A stretch of DNA of 35,989 bases from Lancefieldella parvula_C (lineage in GTDB: Bacteria; Actinomycetota; Coriobacteriia; Coriobacteriales; Atopobiaceae), in the NCBI RefSeq assembly GCF_000758945.1, contig NZ_JRND01000033.1:1-35989 (forward strand). Reading direction: 5' to 3'. Numbering within the stretch: the stretch's first letter is position 1; each line of letters opens with the position of its first letter. Positions 17,279 through 24,370 of the stretch are shown one piece after another. The notes under the pieces are model-generated. The model searched no databases. It saw only the letters and a program-made list of their open reading frames with translations, and was not told the origin of the DNA. A program made the translations under genes and the position numbers.

Positions 17279-19471
17279 ATGTCTGAGTCCAAGGTAAGCA
17301 TCGCTCCCGCATCAGAGCGAGTAGCACATACCTGCTCGCTTGTTGATAGCGTGACCAGGTTAAGGTATGTCAATGCAAATCGTGCCGAGGCGCTTGAGCG
17401 TCTCGGCATTCTGCGTGTACGAGACCTTTTGCTCAATGTTCCTCACCGCTACCTCGATTTTTCTCACCGCGTGCAGATTGCTTTTGCGCAGATAGGTGAG
17501 GACGCTACCATTACGGGCCGCGTTGCTTCGGTTAAGACTAAGCGTCCACGTCCTAAAATGGTCATTATTGAGATTGAGGTTGTGGATGATACGGGCGTGC
17601 TCACAGCTTCGTTTTTTAGGCAGCCTTGGATAGCTGAGCAAATCCACGTTGACGATGAAGTGGCGCTAAGCGGTAAGGTTCTCTTTGCCTACGGTTACCG
17701 CCAGATGAAATCACCGTTTTACGAGGTGCTTAGTACGGCAAAGTCTGACTCAAACGATGAAGCACGCTCCAAAGAGACGCCTTCAAAAGCTGCAATTCTT
17801 CCTGTTCACCCAGCTACCGAGGGTGTGAGTCCTGCATGGATGCGTCGCATTATGTCAGCGGCTTTGGCGGATACGGGAAGCGTGTGTGATTGGCTGCCCT
17901 CAGAGCTTGTCTCCAAGCACCGCCTTATGTCACTCTCATCGGCGCTTCGTGAGGTCCATTTTCCCACAAGCTTGGACGCAGCTGAGCAGGCGCGCCGCCG
18001 TCTTGCTTTTGATGAGCTTCTTAGCTTACAGCTTGCCCTTCTGGCCAGGAGAAACTTGGAGCTTGCAGGCCATAAGCCTTTTGAGCACGTTATAGATGGA
18101 CCTAAAGTTAAGGCTTTGATAGAGGCTTTGCCTTTTGCCCTAACTGACGAGCAAAACCATGCTGCTCAAGAGATTCTTTCTGATATGGCAGCACCACGTA
18201 TTATGAATCGCTTGCTTTTGGGTGATGTTGGTACTGGTAAAACAGCCGTTGCTGCCGTTGCCTTGGCTGCAGCCGCAGATTCTTCAACTCAGGCTGCCGT
18301 GATGGCTCCTACCTCGGTTCTTGCTCAGCAGTACGCTCAAAAGATTGGGCCTTTGCTTTCGCTTGCGGGAATTACGTGGGCTCTTATTACGGGCTCTACC
18401 TCAGAAGAAGAGAGGCAACAGATTGAACTCTGCCTAGCCGACGGCTCTTTGTCCGTTGTCTTTGGCACTACGGCGCTTCTTTCTGACCGTGTAGTATTTA
18501 AGCAGCTTACCCTTGCCGTTGTTGACGAGCAGCATCGTTTTGGCGTTGATCAAAGAACAGCGTTGCGCAAAAAGGGGCAGGGCGTAGATCTTCTCGCCAT
18601 GAGCGCAACGCCTATTCCGCGTACGCTGGCGCTTTCTTTGTACGGAGATGTTGATACGTCTCGCATTACCAAAAGACCAAAGGCAGGAGCTGGCGTTACC
18701 ACCAAGTTGTGTGTGCCAGAAAACCTTGACCAAGCATATGCTGCTGTCGCCGAAGCTGTTCAAGCGGGTCATCAGGCGTATTTGGTCTGCCCTTTAATTG
18801 ACCCAAGCGATTCTGAAGATGAGCTTGAAGATGTTCCTGAGGCCGCTCGTACAAACGGTAAACTCTACAGTGCAACTCGCGTATTTGAGGAGCTCTCAAA
18901 GACCGTTTTCAAGGACTTTACCTGTGATCTTTTGACCGGCAGACTGCCTGAGACACAAAAAGATCAGGTAATGGAAAAGTTCCGCGCAAATAAGACACAG
19001 ATTCTGGTCTCTACAACCGTTATTGAGGTTGGCGTTGACGTTCCTAACGCTACGGTCATGATTGTCTTTAACGCTGATCGTTTTGGTCTGGCTACACTTC
19101 ACCAGCTCAGAGGCCGTGTTGGTCGAGGCGATTTTCCAGGAACTGTGTATCTTGCTAGCAACGCCAAACGAGGTTCTACCGCAAGAAAACGTCTTGCTGC
19201 TCTTGAGCAAACGTCCGACGGCGCACGCTTGGCAGAGCTTGACCTTGAGCTCAGGCACGAGGGAGAAACCCTGGGATACCGTCAGTCGGGCGGTACCACG
19301 CTCAAGATTTCTGATCTTTACGCGGATGCGGATCTGATTGAGGCGGCTCATATAGATGCCCTGGCAATTACTGCTCAAGACCCAAATCTTACCAGCGACG
19401 CCTATGCTACGCTGGGAATTGAGGCAAAAGATCGCTTTGGCATCTACTTTGAAGAGCTTGGCTATAAGTAA
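17279..19471 (+). CDS. recG: ATP-dependent DNA helicase RecG
   Basis: A 730-residue branch-migrating helicase that reverses stalled forks and processes Holliday junctions. After an N-terminal OB-fold wedge domain (about 60-165) come Walker A GDVGTGKT (315-322), DEQH (416-419), MSATPIPRTLALSLYGD, STTVIEVGVDVPNAT and QLRGRVGRG, all RecG hallmarks. Length is close to the usual 680-700. The ATG starts 3 nt after the fakA stop, so it depends on fakA translation or on the weak GAGTAGG site spanning that stop. fakA-recG linkage is conserved in Firmicutes. Confidence 0.97.
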   Translation: MSESKVSIAPASERVAHTCSLVDSVTRLRYVNANRAEALERLGILRVRDLLLNVPHRYLDFSHRVQIAFAQIGEDATITGRVASVKTKRPRPKMVIIEIEVVDDTGVLTASFFRQPWIAEQIHVDDEVALSGKVLFAYGYRQMKSPFYEVLSTAKSDSNDEARSKETPSKAAILPVHPATEGVSPAWMRRIMSAALADTGSVCDWLPSELVSKHRLMSLSSALREVHFPTSLDAAEQARRRLAFDELLSLQLALLARRNLELAGHKPFEHVIDGPKVKALIEALPFALTDEQNHAAQEILSDMAAPRIMNRLLLGDVGTGKTAVAAVALAAAADSSTQAAVMAPTSVLAQQYAQKIGPLLSLAGITWALITGSTSEEERQQIELCLADGSLSVVFGTTALLSDRVVFKQLTLAVVDEQHRFGVDQRTALRKKGQGVDLLAMSATPIPRTLALSLYGDVDTSRITKRPKAGAGVTTKLCVPENLDQAYAAVAEAVQAGHQAYLVCPLIDPSDSEDELEDVPEAARTNGKLYSATRVFEELSKTVFKDFTCDLLTGRLPETQKDQVMEKFRANKTQILVSTTVIEVGVDVPNATVMIVFNADRFGLATLHQLRGRVGRGDFPGTVYLASNAKRGSTARKRLAALEQTSDGARLAELDLELRHEGETLGYRQSGGTTLKISDLYADADLIEAAHIDALAITAQDPNLTSDAYATLGIEAKDRFGIYFEELGYK

Positions 19472-19521
19472 TAACCTGCAGGTAAACTGCAGTACAAGAT
19501 AGGTTTGGTGGCGAGAAACCC

Positions 19522-20100
19522 ATGAGGATTGTTGGCGGAAAATGGAAAGGTCGTGCAATTGAGGCCCCTGATGGCAAGGGGACTACGCGACCAACCACTG
19601 ATCGTACGCGTGAGGCTATTGCAAGCTCCATCTTGGCTTCTCGCGGTCTTGACCTCAGTGAGTCCAGAGTGCTTGACGCTTTTGCAGGTTCAGGCGCTAT
19701 GGGTTTTGAGCTTCTTTCTAGAGGAGCGCTGTACGCCACGTTTGTTGATAAAGATAGAAAGACGTGCGATCGCATTAAGCGTACGGCTAAATCTCTTGGC
19801 GTAAGCACCTCTGAGATGAGTGTTATCTGTGGTGATACAGCTCGCTTAGCTGAGTCATCCCAGCTGTTTGGAGGTCCTTTTGACGTGGTATTTTTGGACC
19901 CTCCTTATGCCGTTGAGGCAGAGGTAGTATCCAAGCTGCTCAAAGACTTGACTCAGGCGGGAAGTCTGACAAAAGACGCTGTAGTAGTCTATGAGCATAG
20001 CCATAAATCTGATTCACTTTCTCTTGATAATTTTGAGCTTTCTAAGAGTAAGCGTTATGGTATTGCTCAAGTTGATTTACTTGTTCGTTGTGAGGGATAG
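19522..20100 (+). CDS. rsmD: 16S rRNA (guanine966-N2)-methyltransferase RsmD
   Basis: A 192-residue SAM-dependent methyltransferase for 16S rRNA G966. The N-terminus MRIVGGKWKGRAIEAP and RPTTDRTREA, SAM motif VLDAFAGSGAMGFE, and catalytic DPPY (in FLDPPYAVE) are all family features. It lies 50 nt after recG. That gap includes ACCTGCAGGT (19474-19483), a perfect 10-bp palindrome. coaD follows at once; rsmD-coaD pairing is nearly universal. Confidence 0.95.
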   Translation: MRIVGGKWKGRAIEAPDGKGTTRPTTDRTREAIASSILASRGLDLSESRVLDAFAGSGAMGFELLSRGALYATFVDKDRKTCDRIKRTAKSLGVSTSEMSVICGDTARLAESSQLFGGPFDVVFLDPPYAVEAEVVSKLLKDLTQAGSLTKDAVVVYEHSHKSDSLSLDNFELSKSKRYGIAQVDLLVRCEG

Positions 20101-20108
20101 GAGATACG

Positions 20109-20618
20109 TTGAACAGCATCACTCACGTAGTCGTACCAGGTACTTTTGATCCCGTCACAAACGGACATCTTGATGTAATCAAACGAGCTTCTCGCCTTTT
20201 TGAAAATGTTACGGTAGCTGTTGCGGCTTCAAAGCGCAAACACGGCACGGGAACTACGTTTTCTCTTGAAGAGCGTGTACAGATGCTCAAAGACGCTCTG
20301 GTAGATGAAGGACTTGTAGACGTTTCCGTAGAGCCCATGGAAGGTCTTCTCGTTGATTTCTGCAATGCTCGCGGCGCAGGTGGTGTTGTTAAAGGCCTGA
20401 GGGCTATGACAGACTTTGAGTATGAGCTGCAACAGGCAGACCTTAACGCTCATATGGCTCCTGAGCTGGAGAGCGTCTTTGTTATGTCCAGTCCAGAGTA
20501 CGGCTATATTTCTTCCTCAATTGTGAGAGAAATTTCAGCTATGGGCGCAGATGTATCATTTTTGGTACCAAAGAACGTCATTAAAAAGCTTGATGCTCTG
20601 CATAATTGCGGTAATTAA
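20109..20618 (+). CDS. coaD: Pantetheine-phosphate adenylyltransferase (CoaD)
   Basis: A 169-residue enzyme that makes dephospho-CoA from 4'-phosphopantetheine and ATP, the fourth step of CoA synthesis. The nucleotidyltransferase motif GTFDPVTNGHLDVIKRA and the C-terminal ISSSIVREI are diagnostic. Length is normal (about 160). The start is TTG: AGGAG overlapping the rsmD stop lies 5 nt upstream, and the family N-terminus begins a few residues later. CoA feeds the 4'-phosphopantetheine arm of the acyl carrier protein encoded downstream. Confidence 0.96.
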   Translation: MNSITHVVVPGTFDPVTNGHLDVIKRASRLFENVTVAVAASKRKHGTGTTFSLEERVQMLKDALVDEGLVDVSVEPMEGLLVDFCNARGAGGVVKGLRAMTDFEYELQQADLNAHMAPELESVFVMSSPEYGYISSSIVREISAMGADVSFLVPKNVIKKLDALHNCGN

Positions 20619-20744
20619 GTATATTTGCCCTGCATTTTCATTATATTCTGCTAACATTCTTAAAAAGGTGTTTTATGCGTCGTGCTCATAAGGGCTAAAA
20701 CTGCATATAACACGGCTTGTGTATAGGATTGAAAGGAGCCCTGG
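20619..20744 (+). promoter_or_regulatory. Leader region with micro-ORF and possible SD-sequestering pairing
   Basis: This 126-bp gap lies before the coiled-coil gene. A 7-codon frame at 20675-20698 (MRRAHKG) starts with ATG behind AAAAAGGTG. Its end overlaps AGGGCT (20691-20696), which is complementary to AGCCCT (20737-20742) spanning the edge of the downstream ribosome site (AAAGGAG, 20732-20738). Translation of the micro-ORF could in principle influence that pairing. No convincing promoter hexamers are visible. Confidence 0.3.
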
Positions 20745-21242
20745 ATGCAGCCAGGCGAGGAAATTGAGAGCCTTGTATCTGAGATTGAGCAGATGGTAAC
20801 TGAGGCTAAGTCACCTTTTATGGATGGCGGTAACAAGAAGATTATTGATGCCCAGGACTTCTACGAGCTGCTTGACGAGATCCGTCGTGTCTTCCCAGAA
20901 GAGTTTGCAACTGCTCGTCGCATCATCAAGGAAGAGGATGAGACCCTTGAGCGCGCACGTGCTCAGGCAGAATCCATCATTGCTGACGCACAGCAGCAGG
21001 CTATGATTCTTGCTGGTGACCAGGAGGTTGTCCGCCTTGCTCAGCAGCAGGCAGATGGCATTCGTGACCAGGCAGAGCAGTATGAGCGCGATACTCGCTA
21101 CAACGCTGAGGAGTATGCAGATACCGTTCTTGCTCACCTTGAGGAGAACCTCAAGAGCCTGACAAATTCAGTCTCTCGTGTTCGTCAGACACTTGATGAG
21201 AACTCTGGTCCTCGTAACACCAGCAATAACGTTGCCTGGTAA
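20745..21242 (+). CDS. SepIVA/DivIVA-like coiled-coil protein
   Basis: A 165-residue cytosolic protein, mostly helical. An N-terminal segment (about 1-50, EEIESLVSEIEQMVTEAK ... DAQDFYELLDEIRRVFPEE) is followed by a long Glu/Gln/Ala-rich coiled coil (about 60-150). There is no signal peptide or membrane segment. Such proteins are often labelled ATP synthase subunit B or H-like, which is misleading because no ATPase genes are near. In mycobacteria the DivIVA-domain septation protein SepIVA (Rv2927c) occupies the slot next to the DUF177 gene and rnc. The same position and architecture here suggest a short coriobacterial counterpart acting in septation or envelope growth. This is inference; homology was not tested. 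Confidence 0.6.
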   Translation: MQPGEEIESLVSEIEQMVTEAKSPFMDGGNKKIIDAQDFYELLDEIRRVFPEEFATARRIIKEEDETLERARAQAESIIADAQQQAMILAGDQEVVRLAQQQADGIRDQAEQYERDTRYNAEEYADTVLAHLEENLKSLTNSVSRVRQTLDENSGPRNTSNNVAW

Positions 21243-21247
21243 TTCCA

Positions 21248-21817
21248 ATGCAACCAGTTCTTTATGCACTAGATGATCGTCTTGCAAATGCAGGCGATAC
21301 CGTGTCTTATGCGGGTCATCTTAATGAAGACTCGTATGAGCTAGGGGAGCATGAATTTTCTCTTCCTATGGGAATTGATTTTGATCTAGTGCTTACCAAC
21401 GCGGGTGAGGGCATTTTGGTTACCGGAATGCTTCGTGCTGACGCAGTTGGTACGTGTGACCGTTGTCTTGAGGACGCACATCTCTCTTTAAACGCAGAGG
21501 TAGATGAGTATTATCTCTTTGAAGAGCCTGTAATTTCTGCAGATGATGAAGATGAGGCAGATTACGTTTTAGTAAATGCCGATAAAACCATCGATCTTGC
21601 AGAGGCTCTTTTGCCTTCGCTTGTTATGGAGACGCCTTATGTTGTACTGTGCAAGTCCGACTGCAAGGGACTTTGCCCAGTATGCGGTTGCAATCTGAAT
21701 GAAGAGGATTGCGGTCATGCAGCTCAGATTGAGCAGAAGCGAGAAGAAGAAAAGCTTGCTTCAAACCCGTTTGCGGCTCTCAAAAATCTTGTGATTGAGC
21801 CGGATTCGGAAGAGTAA
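21248..21817 (+). CDS. DUF177/YceD family protein
   Basis: A 189-residue protein of the YceD (DUF177) family, encoded just upstream of rpmF in most bacteria. Family features are CDRCLED in the middle, TIDLAEALLPSLVMETPYVVLC, and the C-terminal zinc-like cluster CKSDCKGLCPVCGCNLN. Family members are tied to 23S rRNA and L32-dependent ribosome assembly in plants and bacteria. It starts 5 nt after the coiled-coil stop with no strong ribosome site, so coupling is likely. Confidence 0.9.
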   Translation: MQPVLYALDDRLANAGDTVSYAGHLNEDSYELGEHEFSLPMGIDFDLVLTNAGEGILVTGMLRADAVGTCDRCLEDAHLSLNAEVDEYYLFEEPVISADDEDEADYVLVNADKTIDLAEALLPSLVMETPYVVLCKSDCKGLCPVCGCNLNEEDCGHAAQIEQKREEEKLASNPFAALKNLVIEPDSEE

Positions 21818-21823
21818 AATAAA

Positions 21824-21850
21824 ATTTCTTCTCCTAAATGGTGAAGAAAT
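21824..21850 (+). other. Hairpin after the DUF177 gene
   Basis: ATTTCTTC and GAAGAAAT form an 8-bp stem that extends by CC/GG after one mismatch, with a 5-nt loop. No T run follows, so it is not a classical terminator for the plus strand. It may mark an RNA processing or stabilising site before the rpmF promoter. Confidence 0.35.
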
Positions 21851-21860
21851 GCTGTATCTA

Positions 21861-21890
21861 TATACAAAATGTGTCAGTACGTGGTATAGT
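21861..21890 (+). promoter_or_regulatory. rpmF promoter with extended -10
   Basis: TGGTATAGT gives an extended -10 (TG-n-TATAGT, hexamer 21885-21890). TATACA at 21861-21866 is a possible -35, 18 nt upstream. It would add L32 transcription to that reading through from upstream genes. Confidence 0.5.
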
Positions 21891-21915
21891 ATCCAACGCA
21901 TTATGTGAATGGGTC

Positions 21916-21940
21916 GCGCCCTCATATGTTTTAGGGGCGC
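21916..21940 (+). promoter_or_regulatory. GC-rich hairpin in the rpmF leader
   Basis: GCGCCC and GGGCGC form a perfect 6-bp GC-only stem with a 13-nt loop. It lies 24 nt before the rpmF ATG and about 15 nt before the AAAGAGG ribosome site. A similar short GC-rich hairpin precedes the ribosome site of rpmB. Confidence 0.45.
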
Positions 21941-21964
21941 TAGCAAGAGCAAAAGAGGTTTAAG

Positions 21965-22144
21965 ATGGCAGTACCTAAACAAAAGAAGGGCCGCGGCGCA
22001 ACCCACACCCGTCGTTCGGCAAACAGCAAGCTTAACGCAGCAGCTCGCTCTGTATGCCCACAGTGCGGCGCTCCAAAGCTTCCTCACCACGTATGCCCTA
22101 ACTGTGGCTTCTACAAGGACCGTGAGGTTGTTGTTACTGAGTAA
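21965..22144 (+). CDS. rpmF: 50S ribosomal protein L32
   Basis: A 59-residue large-subunit protein. It begins MAVPKQKKGR, continues with TRRSANSKL, and contains a zinc ribbon C31/C34 ... C44/C47 (CPQC ... CPNCGFY), so it is the C+ form. AAAGAGG lies 8 nt upstream of the ATG. The DUF177-rpmF-plsX order is widely conserved. It is followed after 20 nt by a strong terminator. Confidence 0.97.
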   Translation: MAVPKQKKGRGATHTRRSANSKLNAAARSVCPQCGAPKLPHHVCPNCGFYKDREVVVTE

Positions 22145-22164
22145 CACTCATACATCGTATGGCC

Positions 22165-22201
22165 AAGAAGGCTGGTTCTTTAGGGGCCAGCCTTCTTTTT
22201 T
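22165..22201 (+). terminator. Strong intrinsic terminator between rpmF and plsX
   Basis: AAGAAGGCTGG and CCAGCCTTCTT form a perfect 11-bp stem with an 11-nt loop, ending in a run of seven T (22194-22201 region). plsX starts only 20 nt later, so this element likely sets the ratio of L32 to PlsX message. Confidence 0.88.
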
Positions 22202-22220
22202 ATAGCACTAAGGAGTTATC

Positions 22221-23204
22221 ATGCCCGTTATTTGTGTAGACGTTATGGGATCTGACCAAAGTCCTGAGGTTGTTCTTGAGGGAGTTCGTATGGCTCTTGA
22301 GAAGGACAAAGAGCTAGAGGTTCTTCTCGCCGGAGCTGATGAGTTTGTTACTCCTTTTGCAAGCAAGCATGAGCGCGCAAAGGCTTTGGTAACCACTGAA
22401 GTTATTGCCATGAGCGAGCATCCCGCTAATGCGGTTAGACAGAAGAAAGACGCCAGTATTGTAAGGGCTGCACAGGCAGTCAAGGCAGGAGAGGCTGACG
22501 GTCTTTTTTCGGCAGGCTCTACAGGAGCAGTGCTCACTGCAGCTACCTTTGGTATTGGTCGCATTAAAGGCGTGAAGCGCCCTGCACTTACCCTGATTCT
22601 TCCTGGACTTGGTGGTCATAAAACAGTCTTTTTGGATACTGGTGCTAACGCTGATGTGCGTCCAGAAGTTTTGGTGCAATTTGCGCAAATGGGCAAGGCT
22701 TTTGCCAATGCATCGCTTGGAATTGAAAACCCAACCATAGGACTTCTCTGCAATGGTTCTGAAGAGACCAAGGGTTCTGAACTTGCTCTTTCATATCACG
22801 CAGCTCTTGCAGAAGCGGCTATTAATTTTGGTGGAAATGCTGAGGGAACTGATATTTTAGGAAGCCGCTTTGATGTTATTGTGACAGACGGCTTCACAGG
22901 AAATGTGGCCTTAAAATCCATTGAGAGCACAGGCAAATTTATTATGTCTAGCCTAAAAGACGCAATTAATTCCTCCAAGAAGGCTGCGTTTGGTGCACTT
23001 CTTTTGAAGGATGCTCTGAAGGCTACAGCAGCGGAACTTTCAGGAGATTCTGTTGGCGGCGCCTTCTTGCTAGGTGTTTCTGCACCTGTACTTAAAGGAC
23101 ATGGTGCTTCCAGCTCTTCTGCTGTGTGCGCAGGAACACTCTCTGCAGCAAATGCGGTACGTGCAAACCTTATTGAGAAAATCTCTTCTTCAATTCAGCT
23201 GTAG
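22221..23204 (+). CDS. plsX: Phosphate acyltransferase PlsX
   Basis: A 327-residue peripheral membrane enzyme that converts acyl-ACP to acyl-phosphate for PlsY. The N-terminal VDVMGSDQSPEVVLEG is a variant of the family's DAMGGDxAP. AGSTGAVLTA, DTGANADVRPEVL, LLCNGSEETKGSEL and TDGFTGNVALKSIE are all conserved PlsX segments. Length is normal (about 330-350). AAGGAG is 7 nt before the ATG. Together with FakA (fatty acid activation) and AcpP this cluster holds the entry to phosphatidic acid synthesis. Confidence 0.96.
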   Translation: MPVICVDVMGSDQSPEVVLEGVRMALEKDKELEVLLAGADEFVTPFASKHERAKALVTTEVIAMSEHPANAVRQKKDASIVRAAQAVKAGEADGLFSAGSTGAVLTAATFGIGRIKGVKRPALTLILPGLGGHKTVFLDTGANADVRPEVLVQFAQMGKAFANASLGIENPTIGLLCNGSEETKGSELALSYHAALAEAAINFGGNAEGTDILGSRFDVIVTDGFTGNVALKSIESTGKFIMSSLKDAINSSKKAAFGALLLKDALKATAAELSGDSVGGAFLLGVSAPVLKGHGASSSSAVCAGTLSAANAVRANLIEKISSSIQL

Positions 23205-23209
23205 TAAAA

Positions 23210-23321
23210 GCGTCTGTACATAAAAATTTTTATAACTATGGTGGAGCCCATGGACAATTCTGTGGGCTTTACTTTTTTAAGATTGTTTGTTTCAGCTTTA
23301 GTAATGTCATCATACAGACGC
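23210..23321. repeat. Long-spaced inverted repeat around the plsX terminator
   Basis: GCGTCTGTA (23210-23218), starting just after the plsX stop, is exactly complementary to TACAGACGC (23313-23321), with the terminator hairpin between. Together they could form a three-way RNA structure; they may also be coincidental. Confidence 0.4.
23245..23278 (+). terminator. Terminator after plsX
   Basis: AGCCCA and TGGGCT form a 6-bp stem (loop 12 nt, closed further by a T-G pair) followed by TTACTTTTTT. It would end or attenuate transcription before acpP. Confidence 0.75.
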
Positions 23322-23371
23322 CCATCACGGGGTAAAATTAATAGCGTCATTGTTGTGTGCAAGGAGGATGT

Positions 23372-23608
23372 ATGGATCGCACAGAAACACTTGAAAAGGT
23401 AATTGACGTTGTTAGAGAGACACTGGACCTTGACGATTCTGTTGAGCTCACAGAGGGAACCTCATTTAAAGATCTTGGTGCAGACTCATTTGATCTTTTG
23501 CAGCTTGTCACAGACCTTGAGCAAGAGTTTGATATGACCTTTGATGCAGAAAACATCGATGAGATTGCTACCGTTGGTGACGCAGTAGATGCTATTCTTG
23601 CTGCATAA
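23372..23608 (+). CDS. acpP: Acyl carrier protein
   Basis: A 78-residue acidic protein that carries growing acyl chains in fatty acid synthesis. The phosphopantetheine attachment site is S39 in LGADSFDLLQLV, with Phe where most ACPs have Leu (DSL). The ATG at 23372 lies 4 nt after AAGGAGG; a longer frame from GTG at 23357 would put the ribosome site inside the coding region and is rejected. plsX-acpP-rnc adjacency is common. The fabD/fabG genes often found between plsX and acpP are absent here. Confidence 0.95.
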   Translation: MDRTETLEKVIDVVRETLDLDDSVELTEGTSFKDLGADSFDLLQLVTDLEQEFDMTFDAENIDEIATVGDAVDAILAA

Positions 23609-23621
23609 GTAGGTTTTATAC

Positions 23622-24353
23622 GTGAAATTACACGAACGAGTAGCTGCTGCAGAAGCTATTTGCGGTCACACATTTACTAATAAAGAACTTATCGAGGCTG
23701 CCCTCACACACCCTTCGGCGGTGGAGGGCAAGCCTGTTTCTGCTTCGTATGAGCGCCTGGAGTTTCTGGGTGACTCAATTCTTGGTGCCATTATTGCAAC
23801 GGAGCTGTTTGAGCGTTATCCAGATATGGATGAAGGCCAGCTTACTAGGTTGAAAATCTCTCTGGTATCCGGCCACACGCTCTCCATTGTCTCTGATGCT
23901 CTAGGAATTTCTCCCTTAATTGTTATGGGAATTTCCGAGAAGGGCACGGGAAAGCGTGGCATGAAGTCTGCTCTGGAGAACGTCTACGAGTCCATTGTTG
24001 GCGCGCTCTACCTTGATGCGGGTTTTGATCCAACGCACGATTTTGTTATTCGTACGCTTGGACCTCACATTTCTCCAGCGCTGGCAGTTCGTTCGGTAAG
24101 CCCTAAATCTCGTTTGCAAGAAGCGGTACAGGCTAAAGGCAAGGCTACTCCTGAATATAAGCTTATTGGCGAGAGTGGACCTGCTCACACACCAACGTTT
24201 ACCGCTGTGGTATTTGTCGACGGCCTTAAGGTGGGTCGTGGACAGGGACCATCAAAGAAAGCCGCAGAGTCAGAAGCCGCTCAAGACGCACTGGTACGTC
24301 TTGGTGTGGATGACGCTCCGCTTGATGCTGATGCAGAAATGCACCTAAGGTAG
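23622..24353 (+). CDS. rnc: Ribonuclease III
   Basis: A 243-residue double-strand-specific endoribonuclease that processes rRNA precursors. The signature YERLEFLGDS (43-52) holds catalytic E47 and D51, and ENVYESIVGALYLDAG supplies the second acidic pair. The C-terminal double-strand RNA-binding domain ends GQGPSKKAAESEAAQDAL. The start is GTG, 13 nt after the acpP stop, with a modest AGTAGG site. Confidence 0.96.
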   Translation: MKLHERVAAAEAICGHTFTNKELIEAALTHPSAVEGKPVSASYERLEFLGDSILGAIIATELFERYPDMDEGQLTRLKISLVSGHTLSIVSDALGISPLIVMGISEKGTGKRGMKSALENVYESIVGALYLDAGFDPTHDFVIRTLGPHISPALAVRSVSPKSRLQEAVQAKGKATPEYKLIGESGPAHTPTFTAVVFVDGLKVGRGQGPSKKAAESEAAQDALVRLGVDDAPLDADAEMHLR

Positions 24354-24370
24354 AAAGGTACCCTGTACCC

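Noticed and set aside
23357..23371. GTG start for acpP five codons upstream.
   Set aside because: The AAGGAGG ribosome site would be within the coding sequence; the ATG at 23372 gives the normal ACP length.
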